Shown here piece by piece: positions 45,063-54,707 of a stretch of 64,000 nt of DNA. The position numbers and the translations under genes are program-made. The notes under the pieces are model-generated. The model made no database searches. It was not told where the DNA came from and saw only the letters and a list, made by a program, of their open reading frames with translations. Origin of the DNA: Chryseobacterium ginsenosidimutans (GTDB taxonomy: Bacteria; Bacteroidota; Bacteroidia; Flavobacteriales; Weeksellaceae); contig NZ_JANUCO010000001.1 in NCBI RefSeq assembly GCF_024807225.1, positions 3,596,001-3,660,000 of the forward strand, in the 5' to 3' direction. The first letter of the stretch is position 1. Each line of letters begins with the position of its first letter.

Positions 45063-46023
45063 CTATTCTCTAAACTCGTATTCCGTCAATCTTTGTTCAC
45101 CAGACCTTATCAAAATATTTTCTTGAACAGCCCATTTCAAGTCTCTACTCGCTGTTGGTGCTGAAATATTTTTAAAATTTTGCAAATAATCTTTTCTGCT
45201 GAATTTTTTATCGCCTATTTTTTCTTTAAATAAAAATATTCTGTCTTTTGCATTTAGATTAGTATTTTGAGATTGTAAAACCCGTTTCAAAGACTCTAAT
45301 AATATCGCAAGCATAAATTCAATAAAAGGAGTCGATTGCCCTATTTTATCAGATTCGGAAAGTTTGTTGTAGTATTCTTTTTGATTTTCTTTAATGAGAC
45401 TTTCTACCGGCAAATATTCAAAAACAGGATATTGCTGCATTAAAATTAAGGTCTGCCACAACCTTCCCATTCTTCCATTTCCATCTACGAAAGGATGTAT
45501 AAACTCAAACTCATAGTGAAAGACACAGCTTTTAATTAAAATTAAATCCTTATCATTTTTTAAATAGTTAAAAAGGTCATTCATTAATCCTTTTACCATG
45601 ATTCCACCTGGAGCAAGATGTTCAATCTTCGAACCTTTAACAATTCCTACATTAGTCGTTCTGAATTTACCCGATTTTTCAATTAAATCTTTCATTAAAA
45701 TGGAATGAGCCAATTCCAGATCTTTAATTTTATTAGGATTAAAACGTTTCAAATCACTATAAATCTCAATTGCATTCTGCACTTCAAGAATATCTTTTGC
45801 AGGAGCAATAATTCTTTTATTTTCCAGCAAGGCGGTTATTTGTTCTTCGGTAAGTGTATTTCCTTCAATCTCTAATGAAGACTGAATGGTTTTAATACGA
45901 TTTTTCTTCCGCAGTTTCTGTGGTAGGTTTATAAAGATGATTCGCATTAATTTCCCCTATCTTTTCGGAAATAGAAGCAACCAATTCTAAAACTTTATCT
46001 GTAATTATATAAGGTGGTTTCAA
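45063..46023 (-). pseudogene. Fic family protein with C-terminal winged helix, frameshifted near its N-terminus
   Basis: Fic enzymes transfer AMP to hydroxyl side chains. The core motif is HPFVDGNGRMGRL, and SSLEIEGNTLT near the N-terminus is the inhibitory helix (S/TxxxE(G/N)). The last 60 residues (FSRKDYLQNFKNISAPTASR) form a winged helix. In the frame beginning at 45947 the N-terminus looks unnatural; removing one A from GAAACT on the coding strand (45915-45917) links the core to ANHLYKPTTELRKKNRIKT and an upstream start MKPPYIITDK, common in this family, whose initiator here is TTG (46021-46023). Twin palindromic operators lie just upstream. About 320 residues when repaired. Confidence 0.85.
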
Positions 46024-46026
46024 AAT

Positions 46027-46052
46027 ATGATACTATCAAATGATACTATCAA
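46027..46052. promoter_or_regulatory. Twin TGATAcTATCA operators of the Fic gene
   Basis: ATGATACTATCAA occurs twice without a gap (46027-46039 and 46040-46052). Each copy contains the palindrome TGATA-C-TATCA. They lie four bases before the proposed TTG start, so a bound protein would block transcription or initiation. The Fic protein's own winged helix is the obvious candidate. Confidence 0.65.
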
Positions 46053-46124
46053 AGATACAGATTTATTTAAAAGCACTTTTATTAAGGTGATGAAAATATT
46101 TTATCTTTCTTCAAACAAAAAAAA

Positions 46125-46685
46125 TCAAACACGCTCTTTCAATTTCTCAAAATACTGAATAACACCTACATCAGGAAGATACGACTGACCATTCAAACTA
46201 TTTTCAAAATCATTGGTGTTTTCAAGAAAAGAATTGCTGAATAAAGCATAAGAAGGCTGTTCGGCAAAATCATTTTTAAGCAATTGATGGGCTTCCACAA
46301 CCGTCGTTCCGTACAATTTTCTGAAATTGCCGATTTTATACTGCGAAAACTTACCATAAGTGACAATAAATTTTAGAGATAAATCGATGGAAGTATTTAA
46401 CATCTCACTCAGTTCTTTTACTTTTTCATTAAAAGCATTTTGCATATTCCGAAGAAGCTTGGAAATTCTCTGATACGAAGGATTCGCGTCATAACGGTAA
46501 AATAAAATGGCGTCGCCTTCAATTTCGGAGATTTCAAAATATTCGCGATTTGTTTCGATAAGTGTAGAAAGTAGTTGTGTTACAATATATTGTCCTGTAT
46601 AAAGTTTAGTATTAAATACAAATTCTGTAAATCCGTTAAAATCCGGAATGAGTATGATACCATTGTGTATATTTATATTTTTCAT
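46125..46685 (-). CDS. DUF2652 / nucleotide-cyclase-like protein
   Basis: 186 residues. GIILIPDFNGFTEFVFNTKL has the Asp-Phe-x-Gly-Phe opening of class III cyclase-like domains and IEGDAILFY the second metal Asp region; LKFIVTYGKFSQYKIG and LYGTTVVEAHQLLKND follow the cyclase core. The DUF2652 group is widespread in Bacteroidota and of unknown activity. It has no sensor domain. Separate from the phosphoesterase 78 bases further on. Confidence 0.75.
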   Translation of the reverse strand: MKNINIHNGIILIPDFNGFTEFVFNTKLYTGQYIVTQLLSTLIETNREYFEISEIEGDAILFYRYDANPSYQRISKLLRNMQNAFNEKVKELSEMLNTSIDLSLKFIVTYGKFSQYKIGNFRKLYGTTVVEAHQLLKNDFAEQPSYALFSNSFLENTNDFENSLNGQSYLPDVGVIQYFEKLKERV

Positions 46686-46763
46686 AATGATATTAGATTA
46701 TAACTTGTTGTAAAATAAAAGACGCAGCAAGTTTCATTTTACTTTATTATCATCCATAAAAAT

Positions 46764-47510
46764 TTATACTTCCACAATCAGCTCTTTTTCATAGCCATTA
46801 TATTTTTCATCAATATATCCATGAGGATTACAAATCACCTCCGTCTCTCCTATTTTATATCTTGAAGGGGTATGAATATGCCCATGAATCCAATACAAAG
46901 GTTGATATTCCAAGATAAAATCTTCAAGATTGGAAGCATAAGCGGAAGTGACAGGATCGTTTTTATATTTTTCCGGAACAGATTGAATACTTGGTGCGTG
47001 ATGTGTCACCACAATATTTTTCAAGCCTTGAGAATTCTCCAAACTTTTCTGCAGCCATGCTTTTGAGAACTGATGAATTTTAAAGGTATCAATTGTCCGC
47101 ATTTTAGAATAAGAAGGATCTCTTCTGATGTATTTATAATCATTCATCAAAGACTGACAGGTCATTCCGTAATATCTCGGATCTCCGAAAATGGAAAAAT
47201 CCGTCCATAATGTTGCTCCGTGAAAACGAATTCCATCAATATCCACAAAAGAATCTTCCAGCACAAAAACATTGGAATTTTGTGCGGCTTCTTTTATTTT
47301 GTTTAAAGTTTTCGGATAAGAACCTTTATAATATTCATGGTTTCCAAGAACGTAAATTACAGGTTTATCGGAAATTTTAGTCTTGATCCATTCAATTCCC
47401 TTTGTTCTCAAATTCACGTCTCCTGCCAAAATAACGAGATCTGCATTATCAAAAGATAAATCGGTAAGTCCAAATTCCTGATGCAGATCGCTGATGATTT
47501 GTATTTTCAT
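46764..47510 (-). CDS. Calcineurin-like metallophosphoesterase
   Basis: 248 residues from MKIQIISDLHQEF. Metal-binding motifs are complete: DLH, LAGDVN, LGNHEYYKG, THHAPS and HGHIHTPSRYKIG. Such cytosolic enzymes hydrolyse phosphoesters; the substrate is unknown. The frame extends five codons upstream, but this Met has the family's usual distance to the first motif. Confidence 0.9.
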   Translation of the reverse strand: MKIQIISDLHQEFGLTDLSFDNADLVILAGDVNLRTKGIEWIKTKISDKPVIYVLGNHEYYKGSYPKTLNKIKEAAQNSNVFVLEDSFVDIDGIRFHGATLWTDFSIFGDPRYYGMTCQSLMNDYKYIRRDPSYSKMRTIDTFKIHQFSKAWLQKSLENSQGLKNIVVTHHAPSIQSVPEKYKNDPVTSAYASNLEDFILEYQPLYWIHGHIHTPSRYKIGETEVICNPHGYIDEKYNGYEKELIVEV

Positions 47511-47674
47511 TGTCATTAAAATCACCGCAAATTAAATTAAAAAAAATTAAATGAAACCTCAATGACAAAAATTAAAGGCTATTTTTAATCTATTTAAAGT
47601 TTATTTATAAATCTGTTTAGAATTTTCATTTGAAGCTTTTTGACTTCGTCGAATTGTACTTTTATTTTTTTTAA

Positions 47675-47745
47675 GGAGCAATTTCCTGCTTTCCGTTGCA
47701 ATCTTTTTTTGCAAAAAAAGGATTTTCACTGCAATCAGGGCTAGG
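47675..47745 (-). ncRNA. Structured element resembling the Flavo-1 RNA motif, copy 2
   Basis: On the minus strand: CCTAGCCCTGATTGCAGTGA, then a stem ATCCTTTTTTT/AAAAAAAGAT around GC, then ACGGAAAGCAGGAAATTGCT. Same order of conserved blocks as copy 1 at 38145, with a different central stem. It lies in the 419-base spacer between the phosphoesterase and the MFS gene. Confidence 0.5.
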
Positions 47746-47841
47746 ATTTTTGTCGTTTCTTCAAGACATCGCAATCAGTTCAACATACTAAATAATCTAA
47801 GCATAAAGTTAGAAAATAGTTTGACAAATATTGTGGATGTA

Positions 47842-47873
47842 AACCTTCAAGGTTTTAAAAACCTTGAAGGTTT
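47842..47873. repeat. AAACCTTCAAGGTTT palindrome
   Basis: 15-bp arms AAACCTTCAAGGTTT (47842-47856) and AAACCTTGAAGGTTT (47859-47873) with a two-base gap. T-rich on both sides; may terminate the MFS gene, whose stop is about 55 bases away. Confidence 0.65.
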
Positions 47874-47929
47874 AATTTTTAACAGTCGCAAATTCCCATT
47901 CATATAGTTTTATGTAAAAAAAAATCAAT

Positions 47930-49321
47930 TTACGAAACAGCTACTTCTGTCTGCCTTACTTTTAAACTTTTTAAGATGAAATAAAATAATATTCCTAAAG
48001 CAAAAACAGCATATCCTATCAGAATAATCAGGCTTAAATTTCCAACCGCCAGTTCTGAAGGGAAAATCTGACTCATTAACGTCATAAAAGACAATCCGAT
48101 TCCTGCTCCTAAAAAATAGCTTGTAGAACCTAAACTTGAAGCCACTCCATAGCTTGAAGGCTGCACATCCTGAATTCCCAACACCGATAAAGCCGTAAAA
48201 CAAAACGTCATTCCTACTCCTGAAATACAGGCTGAACCGATTAAAACCAATGTCAAAGGATGGCCAAAATATACGGAAATCAATAAAAATAAAGCGCCCG
48301 TTAACATAAAACTCCATCCGAAAACTCCCATTTGGGCAGAATTTAATCTTTTTGAAATATGTGGTAAAACAAACTTCGCTACCAACGCAGATAGTACGCT
48401 GAACGGAACCAACATTAATCCCGCGGAAGCCGCACTGTGATTCATATCTTTTTGAAGCATTAAAGAAATCAAGAATAAAAATCCGATAAAAAATGCTCCC
48501 AATGCAACGAATGCAAGATTGGAAATCATCAAAGATTTATGTTTAAATAACGTTAGATTAATCAACGGTTGTGAAGCTGTTTTTAAGCGATAAAATACCA
48601 AAGCCAACAATAAAACAGCCAAAATAAGAGCGCTTACAATCACAAAAGTATGTTCTTTAATATGGATCAATTCATGAGTTCCGTAGGTTAAACTTAATAA
48701 CCCCAGAACCAGTAAAATTCCTGATGTAATATCTGTTTTCTGAAATTTTTCTTTCCCGTCTTTCGGAAGATATTGATAGGCAAAAATTAATGTAACAAAA
48801 AGAATCGGAACATTAATCAGAAAAACCCAATGCCAACTCAGATAGGTACTGATAATTCCACCCAACGAAAGTCCGCTTCCTGAACCGATTGCCGCAAACG
48901 AACTGAAAATTCCAATTGCACGATTTCTTTCCTGATCTCCTTTGAAAGTGTTGGTGACAATCGACATCGCAGAAGGCATGATAAAAGCCGCTCCAAGTCC
49001 CTGTAAAGCACGGAAAATTGCCAACGTTTCAAAGCTTGTGGACAAACCTGCACCTAAAGAAGTTAACATAAAAATCAATGATCCCAAAAGGAAAATTTTC
49101 TTACTTCCGATTTGATCAGAAAGTTTTCCGCCAATGATCAGAAATCCGCCGAAAAATAATACATACAAAGTCTGCAGCCACTGAACAGTTTCCGCACCGA
49201 TACCAAATTGCTCCTGAATAGAAGGAATTGTAAGATTAATAATGGCAATATCCAAAGCTTCCACAAATGTTCCTACCGATGCTAAAATTAATATCAAATT
49301 CTTTCTGTCCATATCGTTCAA
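47930..49321 (-). CDS. MFS drug-efflux transporter, DHA2 (EmrB/QacA) type
   Basis: 463 residues with 14 predicted helices. The first helix ends in LDIAIINLTIPSIQEQFG, followed by WLQTLYVLFFGGFLIIGGKL and the loop motif SDQIGSKK; helix 5 has the antiporter motif in GSGSGLSLGGIISTYLSWHW. The divergent Lrp-type gene 134 bases away may control it. Start at 49321 or at the fourth residue (MDRKN). Confidence 0.9.
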   Translation of the reverse strand: MNDMDRKNLILILASVGTFVEALDIAIINLTIPSIQEQFGIGAETVQWLQTLYVLFFGGFLIIGGKLSDQIGSKKIFLLGSLIFMLTSLGAGLSTSFETLAIFRALQGLGAAFIMPSAMSIVTNTFKGDQERNRAIGIFSSFAAIGSGSGLSLGGIISTYLSWHWVFLINVPILFVTLIFAYQYLPKDGKEKFQKTDITSGILLVLGLLSLTYGTHELIHIKEHTFVIVSALILAVLLLALVFYRLKTASQPLINLTLFKHKSLMISNLAFVALGAFFIGFLFLISLMLQKDMNHSAASAGLMLVPFSVLSALVAKFVLPHISKRLNSAQMGVFGWSFMLTGALFLLISVYFGHPLTLVLIGSACISGVGMTFCFTALSVLGIQDVQPSSYGVASSLGSTSYFLGAGIGLSFMTLMSQIFPSELAVGNLSLIILIGYAVFALGILFYFILKSLKVRQTEVAVS

Positions 49322-49455
49322 TTATGCTGCAAAATTAAAATTAATAGAACGTATGTAAAAATTATGATCTAAATTTGGAACATATTTAAATATAAGTTAA
49401 TATAAAAAGAACAAATATTCTTTTATTTAAAATTTAACCTCAAAAAACAGAACAA

Positions 49456-49926
49456 ATGGCAACGGAAAATTATATCCCCGACGAAAAAGATCTTTCCATT
49501 CTACGGATTTTACAAAAAGATGCAAAATTGAGTGTTCGAGACATCGCGACAAGAATTAATCTGAGCCCTACTCCCACTCATGAACGCATCAAAAGAATGG
49601 AAAAACTAGGAATCATCAAAGAATATACGACCGTTGTTGACCGCAAAAAAGTGAATAAAGGAATGATGGTGATCTGTATGATCGCGCTGAATGTTCATAA
49701 TAAAAAAATGGCAGGACAGTTCATTGAAGAAGTCGGAAAATTGAAAGAGGTTGTTGAGTTTTATAACATCAGCGGAGATTTTGATTTTATGCTAAAAATT
49801 CTCGCCCCGAATATGGATGAATTTCATGAGTTTTTTGTGAATAAATTATCTGAAATCGAAGGAATCGGACAAACAAAAAGTATTTTTGTGATGAATAGCA
49901 TTAAAGAAAGTTCGCAAATTCTTTGA
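49456..49926 (+). CDS. Lrp/AsnC family transcriptional regulator
   Basis: 156 residues. The N-terminal helix-turn-helix (DLSILRILQKDAKLSVRDIA and TRINLSPTPTHERIKRM) is followed by a RAM/AsnC effector domain starting about residue 65 (MMVICMIALNVHNKKMAGQF) with FYNISGDFDFMLKILAP. The domain binds amino acids and forms octamers. It is divergent from the MFS gene, a plausible target such as amino-acid export (inference). Confidence 0.93.
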   Translation: MATENYIPDEKDLSILRILQKDAKLSVRDIATRINLSPTPTHERIKRMEKLGIIKEYTTVVDRKKVNKGMMVICMIALNVHNKKMAGQFIEEVGKLKEVVEFYNISGDFDFMLKILAPNMDEFHEFFVNKLSEIEGIGQTKSIFVMNSIKESSQIL

Positions 49927-49950
49927 TTTTTTTGAATTAATTTGAATTGA

Positions 49951-50143
49951 ATTTTAACGCTAAAGTCGCGAAGTTTTTTGTTTAAATGATTGTGGCTATT
50001 TTCGTTCGCAAGGGCGTTTCACTCAGCAAACGATATTGTACTATTAGTATGTTTGTCATTCCGGAGGAATCTAAGCAAATTTTTTAGAAATTTATCTGAA
50101 AAGATTCGCGCCTAGATCCCTACGGGATGACAAACTTTGTGGT
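49951..50143. repeat. Composite of repeat families D and B, second copy
   Basis: D part TTTTAACGCTAAAGTCGCGA to TTCGTTCGCAAGGGCGTTTC (49951-50035) and B part at 50048-50143 with GTTTGTCATTCCGGAGGAAT and CTAGATCCCTACGGGATGAC. Same order as at 31295-31480. It fills most of the 331-base spacer 49927-50257. Confidence 0.65.
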
Positions 50144-50257
50144 TAGTTGTAAATTTTATTAATTGAAGAGTACAACATTTTAAGTCTTTTTTAATACTCT
50201 AATTTATTTTTTGAGATTGAAATTTTGTAAATTGAATCACCATTAAATTTACAAATC

Positions 50258-51025
50258 ATGCCTTGGAATCCTGAAGTTTACAATCAATTTAAAAATATTC
50301 GTTTTAAGCCTTTTTTTGATCTTGCAGATCTGATTGCTGATGAAAAAGAAATGAAAGCGATCGACTTAGGTTGCGGAACGGGCGAACAAACCGCGATTCT
50401 TACAGAAAAATTTCCTCAAGCGACATTTATCGGCATCGATTCTTCTCCCGAAATGCTTGAAAAATCGAAAAGTCTTGAAAATGAACGTCTTCATTTCAGG
50501 CAATCGACAACGGAAGAAATTTTAGCGAGTGATGAAAACTGGGATCTTATTTTCAGCAATGCAGCTTTGCAATGGTCTGACAATCATAAAGATTTATTCC
50601 CGAAATTGATTTCGAAATTGAAAACCAACGGACAACTGGCAATACAAATGCCTTATCAACCCGGAAATATTCTCAATCAGATTTTGTCTGAAGTGGCAAA
50701 TGAAGACCCTTTCAAAACCCAGTTAAATAACTGGAACCGCCCTTCTGCAGTGCTTACAATTGATGAATACGCACAGGTTTTATTTGACAACGGTATTGAA
50801 GATCTGAATTTGTCACAGAAAGTGTATCCTATTATCGCGGAAGATCATGAGACTTTATTTAATTTTATTTCAGGATCGGCTCTGATTCCGTATCTGGAAA
50901 GGTTGGATGATGAGCAACAGAAAACTTTTAGTACAGAATTTAAACATCGAATTGTAAAGAATTTCCCCAAACTTCCAGCAATTTATTCGTTTAAGAGAAT
51001 TTTGATGTACGGAAGGAAAAAATAA
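50258..51025 (+). CDS. tam: Trans-aconitate 2-methyltransferase-like enzyme
   Basis: 255 residues. The start MPWNPEVYNQFKNIRFKPF is close to the Tam signature (WxPxxYxxFxxxRxRPxxDL). Motif I MKAIDLGCGTGEQT, motif II IGIDSSPEMLEKS and LIFSNAALQWSDNH follow as in Tam, and IQMPYQPGN stands for the substrate loop. The enzyme methylates trans-aconitate, a by-product that inhibits aconitase. Single gene. Confidence 0.85.
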   Translation: MPWNPEVYNQFKNIRFKPFFDLADLIADEKEMKAIDLGCGTGEQTAILTEKFPQATFIGIDSSPEMLEKSKSLENERLHFRQSTTEEILASDENWDLIFSNAALQWSDNHKDLFPKLISKLKTNGQLAIQMPYQPGNILNQILSEVANEDPFKTQLNNWNRPSAVLTIDEYAQVLFDNGIEDLNLSQKVYPIIAEDHETLFNFISGSALIPYLERLDDEQQKTFSTEFKHRIVKNFPKLPAIYSFKRILMYGRKK

Positions 51026-51155
51026 ACTGCATTTTTTTACTACAAAAGAGGCAAAAGATTACTATATTAATTATTTAAGTTCATTATTAAGCTGTAAATA
51101 AGACCACAATAGCTTTTAACAATCTTTGATTTTCTATTACTAATTAAGTCACTCT

Positions 51156-52049
51156 TTAATTGAATTTTTTAAACATTGAAACCAATCCTAAAAGGGAAAA
51201 AAAAGCCGTGACAACCGTAAAAAGTAAGGAAGCGGAAATACAAATTGAGGTATTAAAATCGAAATATTTTGAAGCCTGAAGAAACAAAAATTCCCTGACT
51301 CCGATTCCTGCGAATGAGATTAAACTTAACACTGAACTTCCTAGAAAAGTAATACTATAGATTGTAAAATTTTCATTTACGCCTAAACTTTTTAACAAAA
51401 ACACAAAACAGATGATTTGTAATATCTGTATTAAAATCGAAATAAAAAATGTTTTTATAAAAATTGATTGATATGCAGGAAACCATTTTTTAGTTATAAG
51501 AAAAGTCAAAAAAAAGCCTGCAATACTCATTAAAACAGTCAAAAAAATCCATTTTAAAGGTAATAGAAAAATTGAAAAGGTTAGAATTAAAATGCAAATT
51601 GCCAACAATCCACTCAATCTGTCATTAAAAATAGCGGAAGTAATTTTTTTTGCATTCCAGCCGAAATTTTTATTTAAAACATAGATTTTATACGCATCGC
51701 CGCCGATTCCCCCCGGAATAAAAAAATTGTAAAACATTCCTAAAAAATACAGTTCGAGATTGTTTTTAAAACTCAAATTAAAATCATTGGCTTTTAAATA
51801 AAATTCCAGTCTTTTTGTCGATAAAATCTGTGATGCCAAAAATAAAAAAGCACCTAAAATTACATACGAAACATTTACTTTAGACCAAACTTTCGTAACC
51901 TCCCGAAACGGTATTTTCCTAAAAACAAAATACAACAAAGCAATGCTTATCGATATTTTCAAAAGATTAATAAATACTTTTCGCGTATTCTTTCTGTCCA
52001 AAACTCGTAATTTTTCTGATATTGAAAGGGCGCTTGCTTTGAGATTCAT
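51156..52049 (-). CDS. Flippase-like integral membrane protein (LPG synthase TM / UPF0104 family)
   Basis: 297 residues with about eight helices. NLELYFLGMFYNFFIPGGIG, then GDAYKIYVLNK, and SLISFAGIGVREFLFL are the family landmarks. These proteins resemble the flippase part of MprF and often move lipid-linked sugars. The only ATG start makes it overlap the glycosyltransferase by 83 bases; a GTG/TTG start nearer residue 25 is possible. Likely part of one pathway with the two glycosyltransferase genes. Confidence 0.85.
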   Translation of the reverse strand: MNLKASALSISEKLRVLDRKNTRKVFINLLKISISIALLYFVFRKIPFREVTKVWSKVNVSYVILGAFLFLASQILSTKRLEFYLKANDFNLSFKNNLELYFLGMFYNFFIPGGIGGDAYKIYVLNKNFGWNAKKITSAIFNDRLSGLLAICILILTFSIFLLPLKWIFLTVLMSIAGFFLTFLITKKWFPAYQSIFIKTFFISILIQILQIICFVFLLKSLGVNENFTIYSITFLGSSVLSLISFAGIGVREFLFLQASKYFDFNTSICISASLLFTVVTAFFSLLGLVSMFKKFN

Positions 52050-52935
52050 AATAGGTTTTCATTAGCATATCGATAATGATTCCTGTTGTAAAAAACTGAA
52101 TTCCGATAAAGATCAAAGGAATTCCTAAAATCAATAAAGGTCTTCCTCCAATGTCGTGTCCCAACAACTTTTCTATTAAAAGATAAATGTTGATAAACAT
52201 TCCAATCGTGAAAGTTACCAAACCAATATTTCCAAAAAGATAAATTGGTTTCGACAGATATTTTTGATTAAACAAGATCAAAAGCAAATCATTAATTACC
52301 TTAAAAGTCCTGTTAATCTTATACTTGGAAACCCCAAATTGTCTGGCGTGATGTTTCACAGGAATTTCAGCAATTCTTGCCCCATTAAGATGCGCCATCA
52401 AACTTATAAAACGGTGATTTTCTCCATATAGATTCAAGTCTTTTGCGGTTTCATTTCTAAAAACTTTCAACGCACAACCCTGATCGGAAATGTCGAGTTT
52501 TGTCGAATTTCTAATAATAATATTCGCGATTTTCGAAGGAATTGTTTTGAAAGAAGAATCCTGCCTGTTTTGCCTTTTTCCGACGACTAAATCATAATCC
52601 CCTTCTTCCAAAAGATCGATCATTGCCGGAATATCAGTAGGATCATTCTGCAAATCGCCATCTAAAGTGATGATATAATCTCCTGAAGCATAGTCGAATC
52701 CCGCCATCATGGCAGAACTTTGACCGTAGTTTCTTTTTAGCTGAATCAAAACGACATTCGGGTTGTTTTTAGCAATAATTTCTTTTACCGTTTTGTCTTT
52801 CGAATTGTCGTCAATGAGGATCAGCTCGTAATAATAGCCGTTCATTGTTTCCTGAATCCGGTCGATGATAAGTCCGGCATTGCCTTCCTCATTATACATG
52901 GGAATCACTAAAGAATAAAATTTGTTATAATCCAT
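51967..52935 (-). CDS. Family 2 glycosyltransferase (dolichol-phosphate-mannose synthase type)
   Basis: 322 residues. A GT-A domain with VIPMYNEEGNAGLIIDRIQ, IDDNSKDKT and LDGDLQNDP (donor-metal DxD equivalent), then two C-terminal membrane helices (about 228-250 and 262-288). Such GtrB/ArnC-like enzymes load a sugar onto a polyprenyl phosphate. The neighbouring GT39-type gene is the natural user of that carrier. Divergent from it, 71 bases apart. Confidence 0.92.
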   Translation of the reverse strand: MDYNKFYSLVIPMYNEEGNAGLIIDRIQETMNGYYYELILIDDNSKDKTVKEIIAKNNPNVVLIQLKRNYGQSSAMMAGFDYASGDYIITLDGDLQNDPTDIPAMIDLLEEGDYDLVVGKRQNRQDSSFKTIPSKIANIIIRNSTKLDISDQGCALKVFRNETAKDLNLYGENHRFISLMAHLNGARIAEIPVKHHARQFGVSKYKINRTFKVINDLLLILFNQKYLSKPIYLFGNIGLVTFTIGMFINIYLLIEKLLGHDIGGRPLLILGIPLIFIGIQFFTTGIIIDMLMKTYYESQSKRPFNIRKITSFGQKEYAKSIY

Positions 52936-53006
52936 TTATTTAAGGATTTTTTTTAAATTTGCTTTGCGAGCGTTTAGTAAAATTATTAAAAACCTTATTC
53001 TTTACT

Positions 53007-54635
53007 ATGAACAAAACGTTACTATTATCGCCGCGCCAATTACTTTTTCTTTACATTGGTTTTTCCTTAGTGTACCTCTCCGGATTGTTTGTTCCGCTTA
53101 TGGAAAATGATTCTGCGCAACATGCTTCAATGGCAATGAGAATGGCCTTAACCAATGATTTTTTCAATATTTATAAAGGAGAAAATCCTTATCTCGATAA
53201 ACCTCATCTTCATTTTTGGCTTGCTGCTATCGCCATGAAAATCTTCGGAATCAATCATATTGCATATAGAATTCCTTCGTTGATGGCTCTAATTTTAGGA
53301 GCTTTTTCGACAAAAAAACTGGCTAATCTACTTTACGAAAATGAAAATACCGGTTATGTAGCTTCTTTGATCTTTCTTTCGGCACAAACCATTATTCTTT
53401 CAGCTCACGATGTGAGAACTGATGCGGTTTTGACTGGTTTTATCATCTTTTCAATCTGGCAATTTGTGAAGTTTTTTAAAACTCAAACTAACCTGAGTGC
53501 AATATTAGCCGGATTAGGCACTGCAATGGCTTTTTCGTCTAAAGGTTTGATGGCAGTTGTCATTATTGGATTTTGTGTTTTTTCTTATCTTTTATATTCA
53601 AGAGAGTGGAAGAAATTTTTTAACTTAAAAATCATTTTTACATTAATAATTTTCGTTATTGGAATTTCTCCTGTTTTATACGCTTATCATCATCAATTTG
53701 GAGAAGAGGGAATACAATTTATTTTATTTAATCAAAGTATGAATCGCCTTACAGCAAATGGTTTTAAAGAAACCAGTCCAGATTATTTTTTCTTTTTCCA
53801 TACGTTATTGTGGGCTTTTTTACCCTTTTCATTGGCGTTTTACTTTGGCGTTTTTGAGAAAACAGCTTTTTTTATTAAAAATAAATTCAGAAAAATTGAA
53901 GGAGTTGAATTTCTGACATTAGGTGGATTTTGGTTGGTGATGTTGATTTTTTCAATCTCAAAGTTCAAGCTTCCTCATTATCTGAACGGATTGATTGCAA
54001 TTCTTGCTATCTTGACTTCCATTTACTTATTTGATATTTATAAAAAGAATTCTATCAAGAAAGTAAGAATTTTATATATCGTTCAGTTGGTGGTAATTTT
54101 TGCAACAATTCCGGGTTTGGGTTTACTTACTTATTATTTTACCGGAATTCACAATATTGTTTTATTTGTTTTATTTGTCTGTATTTTCATCTATTTGTTG
54201 ATTAATATTTTCAGGAAAGAGAATATTTTCAAGAAGTTTGTTTTTATTTCTTTGGTATTTTCAATCGCTGTTAATATTTATCTGAACACTCAATTTTATC
54301 CTGTTCTAACACAATATCAGGGAAGTTTGAAAATAGCAGAATTCGTCAATAAAAACAAAATTGAAAAAGATAAAATCTTTATGTTGAAAGGTTACGAACC
54401 TTGGGCTTTCGACTTTTACACGAAAAGAAACACACCCCGAGTTGATGAGAATTCACTAAAAAAAGGAGATTATCTTGTTATTTATGATGAACATTTATCA
54501 ACCTTAAAAAAGACTTACAAACTAATCGATAAAGAAAATCATTATCGAATTACACGATTATCATTGAAATTTTTAAATCCGAAAACGCGAAATGGGCAAT
54601 ATGAGAAGATTTCTTTGGTGGAGGTTTTGGAGTAG
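53007..54635 (+). CDS. ArnT/PMT-like family 39 glycosyltransferase
   Basis: 542 residues from MNKTLLLSPRQLL; an earlier ATG at 52959 would add 16 residues that look untranslated. About 12 helices; the first periplasmic loop has MENDSAQHASMAMRM with the acidic residue of GT-C catalysis, and YLDKPHLHFWLAAIAMKIFG is the family's ArnT signature. A short soluble C-terminal part follows. It transfers a sugar from a polyprenyl phosphate to an envelope lipid or glycan, working with the GT2 and flippase-like proteins encoded next door (inference). Confidence 0.9.
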   Translation: MNKTLLLSPRQLLFLYIGFSLVYLSGLFVPLMENDSAQHASMAMRMALTNDFFNIYKGENPYLDKPHLHFWLAAIAMKIFGINHIAYRIPSLMALILGAFSTKKLANLLYENENTGYVASLIFLSAQTIILSAHDVRTDAVLTGFIIFSIWQFVKFFKTQTNLSAILAGLGTAMAFSSKGLMAVVIIGFCVFSYLLYSREWKKFFNLKIIFTLIIFVIGISPVLYAYHHQFGEEGIQFILFNQSMNRLTANGFKETSPDYFFFFHTLLWAFLPFSLAFYFGVFEKTAFFIKNKFRKIEGVEFLTLGGFWLVMLIFSISKFKLPHYLNGLIAILAILTSIYLFDIYKKNSIKKVRILYIVQLVVIFATIPGLGLLTYYFTGIHNIVLFVLFVCIFIYLLINIFRKENIFKKFVFISLVFSIAVNIYLNTQFYPVLTQYQGSLKIAEFVNKNKIEKDKIFMLKGYEPWAFDFYTKRNTPRVDENSLKKGDYLVIYDEHLSTLKKTYKLIDKENHYRITRLSLKFLNPKTRNGQYEKISLVEVLE

Positions 54636-54707
54636 ATTAGTACACGATAAAACGAGCAAACTCCAAAAAAATTTATATACTGTAATCTTCCCATCTTTAG
54701 GTATACT

